Shown: positions 1 through 6,299, counted from the first letter of the stretch. The stretch: 15,841 nt of DNA from Candidatus Thorarchaeota archaeon (GCA_018238825.1 JABCSP010000022.1:1-15841); one strand, 5' to 3'. Numbers and translations are program-made. Notes: a model not told the origin generated them from the sequence alone.

Positions 1-80
1 AAATAAGGGATTTAGCTACTTGTATATAAATTCAACCATTCATTTGATTTTATCTATATTTTATGCGTTCTTTCTATTTG

Positions 81-1064
81 CTACTGAAAGTATGCAGGTC
101 GTGCGCAAATTTTCATGAGGGCACTTGACCTTCCATCAATTTCTTTGATTTTCAGAATACTAGCTTGTTCTCTGGTGTTTTTATCGAAAATGATGAGAGT
201 GCCAAAATGAGCTCCTACATATATAAAATTGCTATCTGCATGAATTGATTCCAAAGCTCCTCCCTGAGCATCCATGATAATTTCAGGCATTATATCTGAT
301 TCAATGTTCCACATCCGAATTTCGCCATTCCATCCAGCAGAGTACACAATATTCTCCTGAATGCACAGATCTTTTGTCATCCCTTCAGGATTCTGCAACA
401 CAACTACTTTCTCAAGTGCAAGTGTGTCAGGATTCCATGAATAAACTGGTATGTACCTATCAACTGAGTAGCAGATGTACTTTGGTGACATTGTCAAGGC
501 TCTTGGGAAATTTGCTAGATCATAATCATCAATCACTTGGATATTCTTCTCGCCTTTATTTACAACTGAAAAATCAAATTCAGTTGTCACGAAAATTGCA
601 TCGTCATTGATAGCTATTCCAGTTATAGGACTGCTATATTCACCAATCTCATCTATCTTCTTGAATTTGTTTTTTTCATCCCAAATCTCGATAAAACCTG
701 ATTTGCTTCCCGTATAGAGATATTGATTGTCAAATGCTAATCCTCTAACTTTTTCCGATCTCCCCCCGTGAATGTCGAGCTTCTTCTTACGCTTCAAGTC
801 ATGCTTTTTACCTTTCCAGACATTAACAGAATTATCGTCTGTGCCAGTAGCTATGAATGAGTCGCCGACTGCCATGCTTTCAATGATGTATTCCGAATTA
901 TTGGAAAATGGTGCCATTGGAGTTATCCATTGTGTCCCTCCAAGCTCTTCCAACTGATAACGAAATATTCGACCACTCCTGCATCCACATAGTATGTCTA
1001 CAATATACGAACTCCTGGATAGGAACTTACCGTAAGCATATTTCTGTCCTTTCACACTAAACAA
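81..1064 (-). CDS. WD40-repeat beta-propeller protein
   Basis: The 327-residue product reads as one seven-bladed WD40-type propeller and little else. Blade-like repeats with the hydrophobic-G-x-(D/G)-x-x-(I/V)-x-(V/I)-(W/F) pattern start near residues 17, 62, 106, 147, 189, 230 and 271. The clearest blade ends are NSVNVWKG (78-85), GFIEIWDE (123-130) and GEIRMWNI (247-254). There is no signal peptide or membrane helix, so it is probably a cytoplasmic scaffold for protein interactions; the partner and process are unknown. The start is TTG at 1064 with only a weak ribosome binding site. The frame stays open upstream to about 1121 but holds no better start, and GTG three codons downstream is possible. 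It is divergent from the Cys-rich gene at 1189. WD40 proteins are commoner in eukaryotes and some bacteria, and Asgard genomes are known to carry some. The fold is fairly sure; the function is not assigned. Confidence 0.82.
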   Translation of the reverse strand: MFSVKGQKYAYGKFLSRSSYIVDILCGCRSGRIFRYQLEELGGTQWITPMAPFSNNSEYIIESMAVGDSFIATGTDDNSVNVWKGKKHDLKRKKKLDIHGGRSEKVRGLAFDNQYLYTGSKSGFIEIWDEKNKFKKIDEIGEYSSPITGIAINDDAIFVTTEFDFSVVNKGEKNIQVIDDYDLANFPRALTMSPKYICYSVDRYIPVYSWNPDTLALEKVVVLQNPEGMTKDLCIQENIVYSAGWNGEIRMWNIESDIMPEIIMDAQGGALESIHADSNFIYVGAHFGTLIIFDKNTREQASILKIKEIDGRSSALMKICARPAYFQ

Positions 1065-1188
1065 GATTGGGCTCGTAGGGGTGTGGCAACAAGAAATAAT
1101 ATCCCCACATATGCAAGAGAATTAGTGATATAGATGAATATTTGTTAGATAAGAGAGCGACTATTTGAACAAGTGAGGCGAAACATCA

Positions 1189-1725
1189 TTGTATATTTTC
1201 TTCTTTGAATGCGGCAGGTGTCGGTATCAATTTGTACTGAACGAAGGCGGGGATGGATGGGTCGATTCACAGGGACAATTTGGGTATGCTCTCCATCCAG
1301 ACTGGGAACCAATTGGCGAACCACATGGTCATCCTGAGCCGGTCTACTACTATAATGGTATCTGTATAGATTGCAATCGAATCTATACCCTCATTCATTC
1401 CATTGATGATGTCAATATTCCATTGGAGCACGAACCCGTTTCAAGTGACGGAAAGTGTTATGAAACTGTTTATGTTATGCCTACCCTTGCACCTGAATTC
1501 AGGGCTCATGATGAGTACCGCGAATATAATTACGCTCATCTTCAGACACTCTGCCCTATTTGTGATCAAAGGTTGATTTCTGGTAGTGAATTGCTGCCAA
1601 GAGTTACTTATCGAGAGAAAGCTCGAAAGTTTGGGTTAACTCCCATGCCAGAAGGCCAAGACTGCGAAGTCTGTCCAAAATGCAAGAAGCACAGTCTTGA
1701 ATTCCGTCAGTTGTGGGTTTCTTAG
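1189..1725 (+). CDS. Cys-rich zinc-ribbon-like protein, function unknown
   Basis: The 178-residue protein carries four C-x2-C pairs at Cys8/11, Cys59/62, Cys122/125 and Cys162/165, with an extra Cys159 and Cys90. Pairing 1 with 2 and 3 with 4 would form two zinc-ribbon-like sites with long inserts; this pairing is inferred, while the cysteines are seen directly. The insert after the first pair is rich in aromatic and acidic residues and has a His-Pro-rich stretch (residues 45-51). There is no membrane helix or signal peptide, so it is probably cytoplasmic. The start is TTG at 1189, supported by GAGGCG at 1175-1180 eight bases upstream; no ATG start is available nearby. I do not recognise the family. 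Possible roles are nucleic-acid or protein binding, or a structural metal site. Confidence 0.8.
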   Translation: MYIFFFECGRCRYQFVLNEGGDGWVDSQGQFGYALHPDWEPIGEPHGHPEPVYYYNGICIDCNRIYTLIHSIDDVNIPLEHEPVSSDGKCYETVYVMPTLAPEFRAHDEYREYNYAHLQTLCPICDQRLISGSELLPRVTYREKARKFGLTPMPEGQDCEVCPKCKKHSLEFRQLWVS

Positions 1726-1830
1726 TTGTGATACTTAGTTATAGCAAGTACTATTTTGATGTCAGCCGGTCATTGGCTGGATCAAGACCATGAAATATCA
1801 CTGAAATTGGAAGAGTTGGGAATACGCCAA

Positions 1831-1840
1831 ATGTATATCT
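1831..1840 (+). promoter_or_regulatory. Possible TATA box for the zinc-ribbon/coiled-coil gene
   Basis: An A/T-rich ATGTATATCT element lies about 60 bases upstream of the proposed ATT start at 1893. Archaeal initiation about 25 bases downstream would give a short leader carrying the AGGAG motif at 1879-1883. This is judged by eye only. Confidence 0.3.
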
Positions 1841-1892
1841 AAGGAAGATTCGTAGGTCAGGATATCAATTTACCATTTAGGAGTGGTTTGAT

Positions 1893-2906
1893 ATTAGAAG
1901 ATGTGACAAGTGTGGAAAAGCAAATGATGTGATGCGAAAGTACTGCGCTGGCTGCGGAACCTCTCTCCTAAAGACGGAAGAGGCCCCAATACCAGAACCT
2001 GTTGAGGAGCCAGAGGAACTAGATGACGAACCAATTGCTGGAGCACCCAGCTTATCCGAGGACGAACGACACGTTCTTCCTAGCAAGGTTGCTTCTAAAC
2101 AGGCCGAACTAGAAAGTGATGAACCCGAAACCTCCGTCGAGACTGAGGAAACCCCCCTCTTTGGAGAGGTGAGCATTCAATCAGAAGAAGAAGTGGAGGG
2201 TCCTAAGTCTGAACCTATGAGCGAAGCGGAGGGTAGGGAAGTAGTCAAAGACATTCTAGAGAAAGTCAGATCTGCAGAGGCTCGTACTAGCGGGGAAGAG
2301 GACACTGAACCATCGGACGCAGCTCTAGAACCTCCACCAGCGGAACCCTTGGAGACCGATGAACCATTAGTTGAACTTGAAGTAGAAGAACCATCTGTAG
2401 AAGGACTTGAACCCCCAGAACCAGAGGTTATTACATACGAAGAGCCGTCTGAAGTAGCTTCAACATCACCGTTGGCTGAAAATGCTAAAGTGTCATCTCA
2501 ATCAGTTGAAACGACTGAAGTGCCTGTAAGAGATGAGAAGATTAGGGAGTTAGAATCAGACATCAAGACTTTCAACATTGAACGTGAACAGCTCAAGTCG
2601 GAATTTGACAAGCTACAATCTCGTCTCGATGAAGAAGTTGAACGATGCCTTGTCGTTTCTGAAACTAAACGCACCCTCGCCGAGAGCGTAGAACGTGAAT
2701 TGAATCTTGCTAAGAAAGAGTATAACGAAGCTAACAAGGAGTACAAGAACGCAGAAAATCGCAGGAAGAAAGAATTGTCGAACACCGAGAAACGGATTCG
2801 TGATGTGGAGAAACGAATCAAGAAGGCTGAGGAATCTAAAGACAAGCGGATTCGGGAACTTGAGAAGGAGCAGCGAAAACGCGAGGAAGAAGCAGAGAAA
2901 GACTAG
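1893..2906 (+). CDS. Zinc-ribbon, acidic-linker, coiled-coil protein (probable ATT start)
   Basis: The product has three parts: an N-terminal zinc ribbon, a long Glu/Pro/Ser-rich acidic linker that looks disordered (about residues 25-210), and a highly charged C-terminal coiled coil (about 213-337). The earliest conventional starts, GTG at 1929 and ATG at 1932, keep only the second half of the ribbon (YCAGCG). Reading upstream in the same frame gives RRCDKCGKAND, which completes C-x2-C-x10-C-x2-C at Cys4, 7, 18 and 21. The frame is closed by TAG at 1878-1880, and between it and the first Cys there is no ATG, GTG or TTG. AGGAG at 1879-1883 sits nine bases before ATT at 1893, so I take ATT as the likely start (337 residues). 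No catalytic domain or membrane helix is visible. A cytoplasmic scaffold or adaptor role is inferred. It converges on the small membrane-protein gene across a terminator. Confidence 0.78.
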   Translation: MRRCDKCGKANDVMRKYCAGCGTSLLKTEEAPIPEPVEEPEELDDEPIAGAPSLSEDERHVLPSKVASKQAELESDEPETSVETEETPLFGEVSIQSEEEVEGPKSEPMSEAEGREVVKDILEKVRSAEARTSGEEDTEPSDAALEPPPAEPLETDEPLVELEVEEPSVEGLEPPEPEVITYEEPSEVASTSPLAENAKVSSQSVETTEVPVRDEKIRELESDIKTFNIEREQLKSEFDKLQSRLDEEVERCLVVSETKRTLAESVERELNLAKKEYNEANKEYKNAENRRKKELSNTEKRIRDVEKRIKKAEESKDKRIRELEKEQRKREEEAEKD

Positions 2907-2940
2907 GAGCGCCCTGTTACCATTCAGTCAACCAACATGA

Positions 2941-2974
2941 GAGGAAACCTTGGTGTTTCCTCGTTTCTATTTTA
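2941..2974. terminator. Hairpin terminator between convergent genes
   Basis: A perfect 8-bp stem, GAGGAAAC (2941-2948) with GTTTCCTC (2955-2962), encloses a six-base loop and is followed by a T-rich stretch. It lies between two converging genes. The T-rich side favours termination of the plus-strand gene; the hairpin could also serve the minus-strand gene. Confidence 0.6.
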
Positions 2975-2978
2975 TTAT

Positions 2979-3221
2979 CTATAATCTTCTTTTTCGCTTT
3001 TTAATCTTGTAACCACGCCTGTCGAGCATCATCCCGGTTCTAGATGCTGAGAACCTATGTTCTTCATCATCCGTTACGAACGCAAGACCTGCCTTGGCTT
3101 CAGCGAGAATCTTCCCTTTGGGGTCGTAATGGCCTCTTCTACGCATGCTGAGTGCAAAGTACAGCAATACTGCAACAGTCACAACCAATGCTACAATTAC
3201 GAAAATTGCTAACTCAAACAT
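2979..3221 (-). CDS. Small single-helix membrane protein
   Basis: This 80-residue protein begins with one strongly hydrophobic helix (about residues 4-25) followed directly by MRRRGHYDPKG, so by the positive-inside rule the N-terminus should face out and the rest face the cytoplasm. The cytoplasmic part is short and ends in a very basic tail (YKIKKRKRRL). The start is ATG at 3221 with no strong ribosome binding site. It is divergent from the methyltransferase gene and convergent with the coiled-coil gene. I do not recognise the family. The basic tail could bind nucleic acid, acidic protein or lipid head groups, but that is only inference from charge. Confidence 0.65.
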   Translation of the reverse strand: MFELAIFVIVALVVTVAVLLYFALSMRRRGHYDPKGKILAEAKAGLAFVTDDEEHRFSASRTGMMLDRRGYKIKKRKRRL

Positions 3222-3362
3222 TCAAACCACTATTTACTATTACTAATGAAAGAAGATAATTATTCTGTATCGCAAGAATAGATGTCTCTTGAAGAAGAAA
3301 GCTTAGAAGAATAGACATAGACAGAGTTATTCGGAATCGGCTCATGATCTAACGTGATAATA

Positions 3363-3974
3363 ATGGCTGACGAAGTGTTTTACCAAATTCTCTTTGTGGT
3401 TCTCTATGCAATGTTCTTGGGCGTTAGAGGCTATTATCGATTTGTAAAACCAAAACGTGCTGAACCAGAAACAGGAGTTGAAGAAAGAAAGGCATTTGGA
3501 ATTGCTGAAGCAGTCATCAGTATTGCCATTCTTGGATACTTCGGGTCGATAATATTGTACATGCTTAATCTATCTTGGTTTGCATGGTCCCAAATACCTG
3601 CTTACCCCGAATTTGTACGCTGGGTTGGGGTTGTGCTAGTCCTTCCAAATATACCTCTTCTTGGGTGGATTCATCAAACCCTTGATAGACAATATTCACC
3701 CTGTCTGCAGATTAAAGAAAGTCATTCATTAATTTCGGATGGACCTTACGCAAGAGTACGTCACCCGATGTATACTGTGTTTATTGCTTTCTCATTTGGG
3801 ATGTCCTTGCTCACCGCGAACTTTCTGATCATTGGATTTGCAATACTGCTCATGATTCCATTTCCTTTTGTGGTGCGAAAGGAAGAGCAGATGATGCTAG
3901 AAACATTCGGTGAAGAGTACCACGAGTATATGGAACGAACGGGCCGATTCATTCCACACATACGGAAAGAATGA
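3363..3974 (+). CDS. Isoprenylcysteine carboxyl methyltransferase (ICMT)-like membrane methyltransferase
   Basis: A 203-residue polytopic membrane protein with hydrophobic segments at about 6-24, 45-68, 84-102 and a longer hairpin at about 135-170. The C-terminal half has the SAM-dependent membrane methyltransferase signature shared by the ICMT and phospholipid N-methyltransferase families: HSLISDGPYARVRHPMYT (121-138), then EEQMMLETFGEEYHEYM (174-190). In ICMT enzymes this region binds S-adenosylmethionine and methylates a prenylated C-terminal cysteine; related enzymes methylate lipids or small molecules, so the substrate here is open. ATG at 3363 is chosen; an in-frame GTG at 3354 would add three residues, and neither has a clear ribosome binding site. 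No prenyltransferase, CaaX protease or small GTPase gene lies in the window to settle the substrate. Confidence 0.8.
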   Translation: MADEVFYQILFVVLYAMFLGVRGYYRFVKPKRAEPETGVEERKAFGIAEAVISIAILGYFGSIILYMLNLSWFAWSQIPAYPEFVRWVGVVLVLPNIPLLGWIHQTLDRQYSPCLQIKESHSLISDGPYARVRHPMYTVFIAFSFGMSLLTANFLIIGFAILLMIPFPFVVRKEEQMMLETFGEEYHEYMERTGRFIPHIRKE

Positions 3975-3996
3975 GGTCAACCAAAACACCTTCGAG

Positions 3997-4004
3997 TTTA
4001 TATG
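3997..4004 (+). promoter_or_regulatory. Probable TATA box upstream of the nucleotidyltransferase gene
   Basis: TTTATATG resembles the archaeal TATA element and lies 54 bases before the ATG at 4051. Initiation about 25 bases downstream would give a leader of about 20-25 bases that includes the AAGGAG ribosome binding site. The element starts 22 bases after the preceding stop codon, which suggests the gene is transcribed independently of its neighbour. Confidence 0.45.
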
Positions 4005-4050
4005 TCAAGAGTGATGTACTTGCCTCTGAAAGAACAAGGAGCTGCGATTG

Positions 4051-4446
4051 ATGCTTGACCATAAAGAGATTGCACAGAAAGTGGTGGCCATGGCACCTGA
4101 CGATATCCATCTCATAGTCATATTTGGATCTAGAGCGCGTGGAGATCATTCCAAACATAGTGACCTAGATATTGCTGTTAGTACATCATTTCAGGATAAA
4201 GAACAACGTTTCAAGCTACGACTTCAAGTCATCTCTCTACTCGAAGGACCAAATCAACCTGTAGATGTGGTTCTCCTTGAGGATTGCAACTGGACCCTGC
4301 GCCACCGAATTGCAAGGGATGGAGTAGTTCTCTTTCAGAAGAATGAGGATTCATGGGCTAATTTCATCGAAGAAGTGCTCATCTATTATCCTGATTACAG
4401 ATACTTCGAGCAGAAGTTTCTCAAAGATACTCTTGGAGGTAGTTGA
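4051..4446 (+). CDS. MNT-type minimal nucleotidyltransferase (MntA-like antitoxin family)
   Basis: A 131-residue member of the small DNA-polymerase-beta-like nucleotidyltransferase family. The catalytic motif is intact: GSRARGD at 26-32 and SDLD at 37-40 give the first two metal-binding acids, and Asp72 in QPVDVV is the likely third. In MntA-HepT (HEPN/MNT) systems this protein adds AMP to, and so neutralises, a HEPN-domain RNase toxin. ATG at 4051 is preferred to TTG at 4048 because AAGGAG at 4036-4041 then has a nine-base spacing. No HEPN partner is encoded on either side: the upstream gene is a methyltransferase, and downstream lies a minus-strand reading frame that overlaps this gene's 3' end. 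It is therefore an orphan here. Some orphan MNT proteins may act outside toxin-antitoxin systems, so the antitoxin role is not certain. Confidence 0.82.
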   Translation: MLDHKEIAQKVVAMAPDDIHLIVIFGSRARGDHSKHSDLDIAVSTSFQDKEQRFKLRLQVISLLEGPNQPVDVVLLEDCNWTLRHRIARDGVVLFQKNEDSWANFIEEVLIYYPDYRYFEQKFLKDTLGGS

Positions 4447-4617
4447 TGTGGGACTTGATTCAAGAGTCAAATATCGCCAATCATAATTTAACAGCTCATC
4501 AATGCTAATCTCTTTTGAATCCCTAAAGACCACTTTTTGAACCCCTTGAAAGTTAACTGGATTCTTAGTTTGTACGACTCCACGTATTTTCTCATAGTGT
4601 TTTACAGAGTTGAGCAA
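4351..4617 (-). pseudogene. Possible detached C-terminal part of the four-helix membrane protein
   Basis: This 88-codon minus-strand frame begins inside the end of the membrane-protein gene at 4592-5047, in a different frame, and runs on past that gene's stop. It is open from about 4644 down to the TGA at 4351. Its first 60 or so codons read like ordinary soluble protein, for example DSKEISIDELLNYDWRYLTL. Its last 31 codons lie antisense to the end of the nucleotidyltransferase gene. It has no ribosome binding site of its own; its only start is TTG at 4617. A one-base frameshift between about 4592 and 4644 would join it to the fourth membrane helix as a cytoplasmic tail. It could instead be a chance open frame. 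Confidence 0.33.
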
Positions 4618-5047
4618 GGGAAATGAACAGACACACGATGGATACTACAAGTCCTATTAGAGCATTCGTTGGAGAATATACCCATGTACCCATGCTATTT
4701 ATCATCTCTTGCAATGTGAAGAACATAAAGCACGCTACAACGGATCCAAGTAAAGCTAATAGAGCTCCAGTTTTTCTTAATTTTATTGGTGAGGTGAAAA
4801 TGAAACAAGCCCCTCCAAGGATTAGGAATGGACCACACATTGAGGATAGATCTCCAAATATGTTAGGTTTTAGCAGGAGCTCAGATAGAATCCACAGTCC
4901 AAATGCAATGAATAGAAGCATGTAGATAATATCCTTGGGATTTCTTGTAATGGCGAATTTCTTTTCATCGGAACCTGTATCCGTGATGACAGTATCTTCA
5001 TTGTTTTCCAAGTTTATATTCTTGAACTGAAATGGAATTTCTGACAT
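4592..5047 (-). CDS. Four-helix membrane protein, function unknown
   Basis: The 151-residue protein has a polar acidic N-terminus of about 37 residues and four predicted membrane helices (about 39-59, 68-86, 93-114 and 128-148), then stops three residues after the last helix. There is no signal peptide. The start is ATG at 5047; GAAGGT lies about a dozen bases upstream, rather far for a ribosome binding site. No conserved catalytic motif is visible and I do not recognise the family. The abrupt end after helix four, together with a protein-like open frame continuing in another frame, raises the possibility that this copy lost a cytoplasmic tail. It is divergent from the winged-helix gene at 5246. 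Confidence 0.68.
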   Translation of the reverse strand: MSEIPFQFKNINLENNEDTVITDTGSDEKKFAITRNPKDIIYMLLFIAFGLWILSELLLKPNIFGDLSSMCGPFLILGGACFIFTSPIKLRKTGALLALLGSVVACFMFFTLQEMINSMGTWVYSPTNALIGLVVSIVCLFISLAQLCKTL

Positions 5048-5164
5048 TTTTATTACGCAACCTTCATCAATTTAGCTAGATAATTGAAACTAGCAATAAT
5101 CATTGACACGGAAGAAAAGGAAAAGTATTAGCTAAATCAGGATGATCATAAACTCGTCAGGTCG

Positions 5165-5173
5165 ATTTATATT
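5165..5173 (+). promoter_or_regulatory. Probable TATA box upstream of the membrane winged-helix gene
   Basis: ATTTATATT is a good match to an archaeal TATA element. It lies 81 bases upstream of the ATG at 5246, so a start site about 25 bases downstream would leave a leader of roughly 50 bases. It sits in the 198-base divergent region between this gene and the four-helix membrane protein. That region also contains an A/G-rich run, GGAAGAAAAGGAAAAG, at 5110-5125. Confidence 0.45.
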
Positions 5174-5245
5174 TCCGTTTCCAGTGTGATGGAATGCACC
5201 TGCTCAAACATTGATTAGCGATGGGGCACTAGTGAACGGATAACT

Positions 5246-5821
5246 ATGACATTCAATATAGTCCATGTAATTCACATGCAGTTACAGGTTTCATATCCTG
5301 TACAAATAATGTCGATACTTAGTACATTTACTACTATAGTGATAGTCATCCTTGTCATTTACATAATTCGAAGAGATAAAACTCATTCTGGCAATCCTAA
5401 TACGTTGGTAAGGATACCCATCGACTTCGAAGAACTCTTTCTATTAATCAAAGATTGGGAATTTGAGAAATACAAAACCCTACTTTCCAATTTTCTATTG
5501 ACTGATGAATATACAATACTCAATCTGCTTGTGACTAGCTTGCAGGAAGACGACCTTTCCATAGTAGATGAGGGGGAAGAACTTAGAATCTCAGGAGATG
5601 GTGGTTGGAGAAACAAGCATCAGATCTCATCAGCCACAGGACTGTCTTCTAGAAAAATATACGACAAGAATGGGATTATTGAACGACTTACAAACTTGGG
5701 TCTCTTAGAAATACGAGATGCTCCCACAGAATGGGGTCGCCAGACAAATCAATATCGTGCTAATACGAATCATGCATTGATCAAATCGATGTTGGGTGCG
5801 CTACTGAGGCCGCAGACTTAG
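5246..5821 (+). CDS. Membrane-anchored winged-helix (wHTH) protein
   Basis: The 191-residue protein has one hydrophobic helix (about residues 22-42) followed by IRRDK, so the remainder should be cytoplasmic. Residues 86-172 look like a winged helix-turn-helix: a helix (TDEYTILNLLVTSLQ), then WRNKHQISSATGLSSRKIYD as the turn and recognition region, IIERLTNLGLLEIR, and a wing-like end (WGRQTNQYR). Residues 121-173 align without gaps to residues 65-117 of the opposing gene at 5801-6187, with about 21 of 53 positions identical. Both proteins end in LRPQ or LRPQ plus one residue. The start is ATG at 5246; the later in-frame ATGs at codons 11 and 22 are also possible, and no strong ribosome binding site decides. 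It is probably a DNA-binding regulator tethered to the membrane, perhaps a one-component sensor; its ligand and targets are unknown. Confidence 0.75.
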   Translation: MTFNIVHVIHMQLQVSYPVQIMSILSTFTTIVIVILVIYIIRRDKTHSGNPNTLVRIPIDFEELFLLIKDWEFEKYKTLLSNFLLTDEYTILNLLVTSLQEDDLSIVDEGEELRISGDGGWRNKHQISSATGLSSRKIYDKNGIIERLTNLGLLEIRDAPTEWGRQTNQYRANTNHALIKSMLGALLRPQT

Positions 5822-6187
5822 TCCAATAGAATCAATATCAATACGATAGTGATGCTTTTGTTTTCCCCAGTTAGATTGTGATGGACGTTTTTCTATTACA
5901 CCCACTTCGATGAGTCTTTCTAATACACCCCATTCTTTGTAGATCTGTTTTTGTGAAACTCCGCTCATCAAGTGAATATTGTACTTATTTCTCCACCCCA
6001 ACTCTTCCTTATTGATTCCAGCTGCAGCATGCTTTTGCAGATCTTGGAACACAGCAAGTATGAGTGTGGTTATTATTGCATTGCAGATTTGAGTTGAATC
6101 AGCAAGACTACTCTCTTGTGATAATAGGGATTCAGAAACCAACATAGATTCGCTATTAACCATCTCTTGAGCATCAGAGTAATTCAT
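5801..6187 (-). CDS. Soluble winged-helix (wHTH) transcription regulator
   Basis: A 128-residue cytoplasmic protein with a Ser/Glu-rich N-terminus (1-31), a helix (about 34-52) and a winged-helix core at about 65-116 (WRNKYNIHLMSGVSQKQIYK, VLERLIEVGVIEKR, then WGKQKHHYR). It is paralogous to the plus-strand gene at 5246 but lacks the membrane helix. The start is ATG at 6187, with AGGTAGGT about eight bases upstream. The stop lies inside the opposing gene, giving a 21-base tail-to-tail overlap. It is divergent from the NosD-like surface-protein gene across a 290-base region containing repeats, the classic arrangement for a local regulator controlling itself and its divergent neighbour. That control is inferred from position and family only. 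Confidence 0.78.
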   Translation of the reverse strand: MNYSDAQEMVNSESMLVSESLLSQESSLADSTQICNAIITTLILAVFQDLQKHAAAGINKEELGWRNKYNIHLMSGVSQKQIYKEWGVLERLIEVGVIEKRPSQSNWGKQKHHYRIDIDSIGLSLRPQ

Positions 6188-6236
6188 TGATTTGACCTAC
6201 CTACGGCTGACTGAGTATGCTTTGATCTTTCTTCTA

Positions 6237-6270
6237 AGGGGGTTCTTTTTAGAAAGGGAGCCCTCCCCCT
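6237..6270. repeat. Nested inverted repeat upstream of the soluble winged-helix gene
   Basis: An outer stem AGGGGG (6237-6242) with CCCCCT (6265-6270) encloses a small TTCT-TTTT-AGAA hairpin and an AGGG/CCCT pair. It lies 50 bases before the regulator's start codon and could form leader RNA structure or be a protein-binding site. Confidence 0.4.
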
Positions 6271-6299
6271 CCAAGTTTGAAACCCTTGGTTCTGTAGTA

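Noticed and set aside
1763..1779. Small inverted repeat CAGCC/GGCTG after the Cys-rich gene, considered as a terminator.
   Set aside because: The stem is only 5 bp and no T-run follows, so it is within chance expectation.
1877..2176. Minus-strand frame of 99 codons, Ser-rich, opposite the coiled-coil gene.
   Set aside because: Its Ser-rich product is the antisense image of the Glu-rich linker; there is no ribosome binding site or recognisable domain.
2498..2845. Minus-strand frame of 115 codons opposite the coiled coil.
   Set aside because: It has the low-complexity Ser/Arg/Phe composition expected as an antisense shadow of Glu/Lys-rich codons.
4446..4508. A 20-codon plus-strand frame whose ATG overlaps the MNT stop codon (TGATG), where a HepT gene would be expected.
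   Set aside because: It is far too short, and its product (starting MWDLIQESN) shows no HEPN motif such as R-x4-6-H; the overlap alone is not evidence of a gene.
4623..4925. Plus-strand frame of 100 codons opposite the four-helix membrane protein.
   Set aside because: The minus frame has four coherent membrane helices; the plus frame has no coherent fold or start signal.
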